Source: Silene conica (taxonomy: Eukaryota; Streptophyta; Magnoliopsida; Caryophyllales; Caryophyllaceae). Taken from it: a stretch of DNA of 64,000 bases. The stretch covers positions 61,655,048-61,719,047 of the forward strand of contig CM055311.2 of assembly GCA_029255685.2 (NCBI GenBank), in the 5' to 3' direction. Shown piece after piece: positions 61,458 through 64,000 of this stretch; within the stretch, counting starts at the first letter, position 1, and the number at the start of each line of letters is the position of its first letter. The position numbers were made by a program, and so were the translations under genes. The notes beneath the pieces were generated by a model. That model saw nothing but the letters and a program-made list of their open reading frames with translations. It did not search any database and was not told the DNA's origin.

Positions 61458-64000
61458 TGTGTACCTGAGCACCCTGCGACATGCATTAGAGAAAAATAAG
61501 ACAAATTAGCTATGATCTTATATAAAACAACTAAGATGGTAGATGGTCTCATATTAATATAATGAGAGACCAACCTATTATATTCATGAGACCGTCTCAT
61601 ATAAGAATTTGTGTTTCATGTTGATCTTTTAATGAGACCGTCTCATAGAATAATATAGGTATGTAAACGGGTGAAAGGGAAGTCAAAACGGACATAATCT
61701 GCACCTTTACTTTTGGGAGATGAATGCATAAAATGAAATGAGATTTTTGGAATTTATGAAAATGTAGCTTTGTATTTATAAGGGTGTCTTAGGATGAGTA
61801 CGTCAGGGCCACAACTTTACTACCAGCTTTGGTTTTGCACAGGATATGTTAAATATAGGAAATAAGTAGAAGTAATGGTTCCTATTTAGCAACATGTTGA
61901 CCTTACTAGGGGTCAAAGCTTGAGTCTGTGGGGTCTCCAGGTTTCTCTACTTGCTTCCTGTTAATTCTCCTTGAAGTAGTTATCTCCCCTGCATATTTTA
62001 TAAGTTCCTAGTAGATGCAAACTTCTTGACTTTTTGTATAAAATGCTCGTTTAGGTAGGACCTTTTTCTATGACAGATTTTCTACTTTTTAATTTAGTCA
62101 AAATTTACTGTTGTATGCCTTTAAAATATCGTTGGAATCAACGGATCAGAACCCGATTTATTGAAGTGTTTACACTTCGTATATGGTGAATGAATTGTTA
62201 ATCAATTATGTGCTCGCAATATTTTTTATTCTTTTTTTGGGTTATGGGTCATACAGCCATACTGCCTTGGGGGAGATGTCGTGGCAATGGGGCAATGTTA
62301 TTATTGTGCTATGTACATGTGCATGTACAACAGTACGGCAGAACAACCAATTAGTTAGTAGTAGATCTAATATCTTTACATGTAGAAAATATTTATACGG
62401 TTCTAGATGTAAGGTTTGGGAGGGTTCACTGCAGCACCTGATAGATTTTCTTGAAAGTTCACACCATCTAGGTTACTTGGACTATTCTAACCCTGTTTAA
62501 TACTTATTATGTTAACACGGATTTTAGGTAATCTTGTTCGGACACTGTATGGCTAGTAAGTTATCAAAGCTTTTGAAAGTTTCACGGTAACATATTTGGT
62601 TAGGTGCATTCATAGCACACCGATCTTGGACAAGCTGGGACGAATGAATCCAAGATCAGATGTCAAACTGTAAAAAAGCAACACCATGGCAATTGAGCGT
62701 ACATAAATTTAAAGCAAATACATCAAAATTTTTACGGAAATGATCTAATCTTAGTACTTGGAGGTTGTCTTGTCTTTCAACTCTCTTCTGTTTTACGAGT
62801 ATTTAACTTTATGGTTTTCATGTTTATTTAACCTATATGTTGTATATGAGAGGATGGTGCCGAGACTCAGTTCCACCCTTGTGACGCCATCGCATTTTGC
62901 TTTTGAGTAACTGTGTTTTGGAGTTTACTTGGTTTTGTCAGCTCTCTTATTGAAATGCCTTTATCCCCTGCAGGTCACGACTATCATGAAACATAAACAC
63001 AACATGCTAGTATTGTAAGATTTGTAACCTGGAATGTTCCTGGAATGAGCAAGTGAGATAGTACTCTTATTTGCTGATTTGTAAAGTCACGAGGCCAAGC
63101 AATAAATAAGCTAAATGTGTAAGAATTCTCAGATTGACTTGATTTAAATGCTTTTCTTTTGACTTCTGCATATTTAATTGTGATGCTAGATTTTTTTGAG
63201 ATTTTATTATGTACAAATTTTCATTTAAGATGACATTATCGTCTTAAGTTTAAGTCGGGTCAAGTACCATACACCGTCACCTCCAAGGCTCCAACCTCCA
63301 AGTAGCTGCGGACCACCACCACTTTCACCCCTAGCCGTGTTCGACTCTTGTCGCTTACACCCTAAGCCATTACCGACTATTTTGGATTAATAATAATGTG
63401 ATTAGAGTATGCATACTTTTCATGTAATTGTTGGGAGATTACAAGAACATGTCATTTTCTAGCGATTTAGGGCTGGCTTAAAAGTGTTAAGTGCTATTTT
63501 TAGCGCTTAGTTAAAGTACAAGTACTTAGTTTGGATGGTGATATAAGGTGATTTTGGACGAAAACGACATATCTATGTGTTTAGGGTCATATGATGATTA
63601 TTGAAGGATATGTGTATATTTGGAGTAATTTGGTAATATTTTGGAGCGGAGATGACTAAGTGATGTGCTAGTTTGGTGATTCGATTGATTATTATGTGTT
63701 GATGTGCAAATAGGTTAGGTTGTTCACTTTCTTATGAAGTATGATATACTTCTTGAGTTCGTTCATCTCATCCAATATGTTATAGTTCACTTTGATATAT
63801 ACTTATGAGATTAAATTAAGAATTAATTATGCACTTTCATTTACTTTGTACCGTGACAATTGTTGACGAAGCCAATTCACCGATAAGATGGTGGCATGCC
63901 AACATGAAGAATGACCGGAAAGAAGGGGGAGATGGAATTTATGTTTATTAACATCATGTAAGTTTACTTAACGTTATATACGTTAGTGAGTACTCAAGTT
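61458..64000. other. Upstream region of the dioxygenase gene and gene-free sequence
   Basis: 61458 to about 61900 holds the presumed promoter and 5' untranslated region of the minus-strand gene. At 61540-61640 several GAGACCGTCTCAT/GATGGTCTCAT words form short fold-backs, probably a MITE remnant related in wording to 32928-33186. From 62000 to the window end no supported gene, RNA or element boundary is seen. Confidence 0.45.

Noticed and set aside
61458-61472. A start at GTG (MLRYT..) for the dioxygenase
   Set aside because: The ATG at 61457-61455 is in frame, and non-ATG starts are rare in plant nuclear genes.
62183-62500. 105-aa open frame upstream of the dioxygenase
   Set aside because: No recognisable domain, mixed composition and no splice or promoter context; likely chance.

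Overview
The window looks like nuclear DNA from a eudicot plant. It is AT-rich and intergene-rich, has plant-type GT/AG introns, and is full of plant transposon families: Tekay/Del-type and Ty1/copia LTR elements, hAT, CACTA, Mutator-like and Stowaway-like elements. Caryophyllales is a weak guess from the general style of the repeats. Only two host genes look recent, and one tandem family of host pseudogenes is present.

Layout. 1-4 kb: gene-free sequence with two nested non-autonomous hAT elements, each with an exact 8-bp target duplication. 4.0-5.05 kb (minus): the 5' two exons of a nicotinate N-methyltransferase-like gene; its C-terminal exon is not in the window. 5.25-6.2 kb: more hAT-like repeats. 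6.2-23.4 kb: a Ty1/copia-like minus-strand element that encodes only gag, with a 10.6-kb, very young Ty3/gypsy (Tekay/Del chromovirus) element inserted in its putative LTR. The Tekay element is flanked by AATAT and its 3' end is duplicated in tandem. 23.4-31.3 kb: a CACTA end, then a Ty1/copia element (427-bp LTRs, GTTAA target duplication, initiator-Met primer site) that is old and broken. 31.66-34.30 and 34.44-37.33 kb: two large solo LTRs, each with a 5-bp target duplication. The second carries two arrays of hairpins.

39.1-45.7 kb: four tandem ~1.49-kb intronless pseudogene copies of a type-B response regulator (receiver plus GARP/Myb-like domain plus repetitive tail), and one tail fragment, bracketed by Stowaway-like ends. 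46.0-48.8 kb: a 2.8-kb hAT element. 50.0-50.3 kb: two degenerate tRNA-like sequences in opposite orientation. 51.8-54.8 kb: a minus-strand Tekay-type LTR with a piece of its internal region. 56.0-56.5 kb: a Mutator-like MITE. 59.29-61.46 kb (minus): an apparently intact four-exon 2-oxoglutarate/Fe(II) dioxygenase gene of 374 codons, the best-supported working gene here.

The two host genes (a small-molecule methyltransferase and a specialised-metabolism-type dioxygenase) are 54 kb apart with no sign of joint function. The most unusual signal is in the solo LTR at 34.44-37.33 kb: ten stem-loops at 35138-35704 share a near-invariant loop, while their stems differ from unit to unit yet stay self-complementary within each unit. 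Second is the response-regulator array, in which all copies have lost the phospho-accepting aspartate and share one frame-disrupting change, so amplification appears to have followed inactivation. All calls come from reading the sequence by eye; no database search was run.
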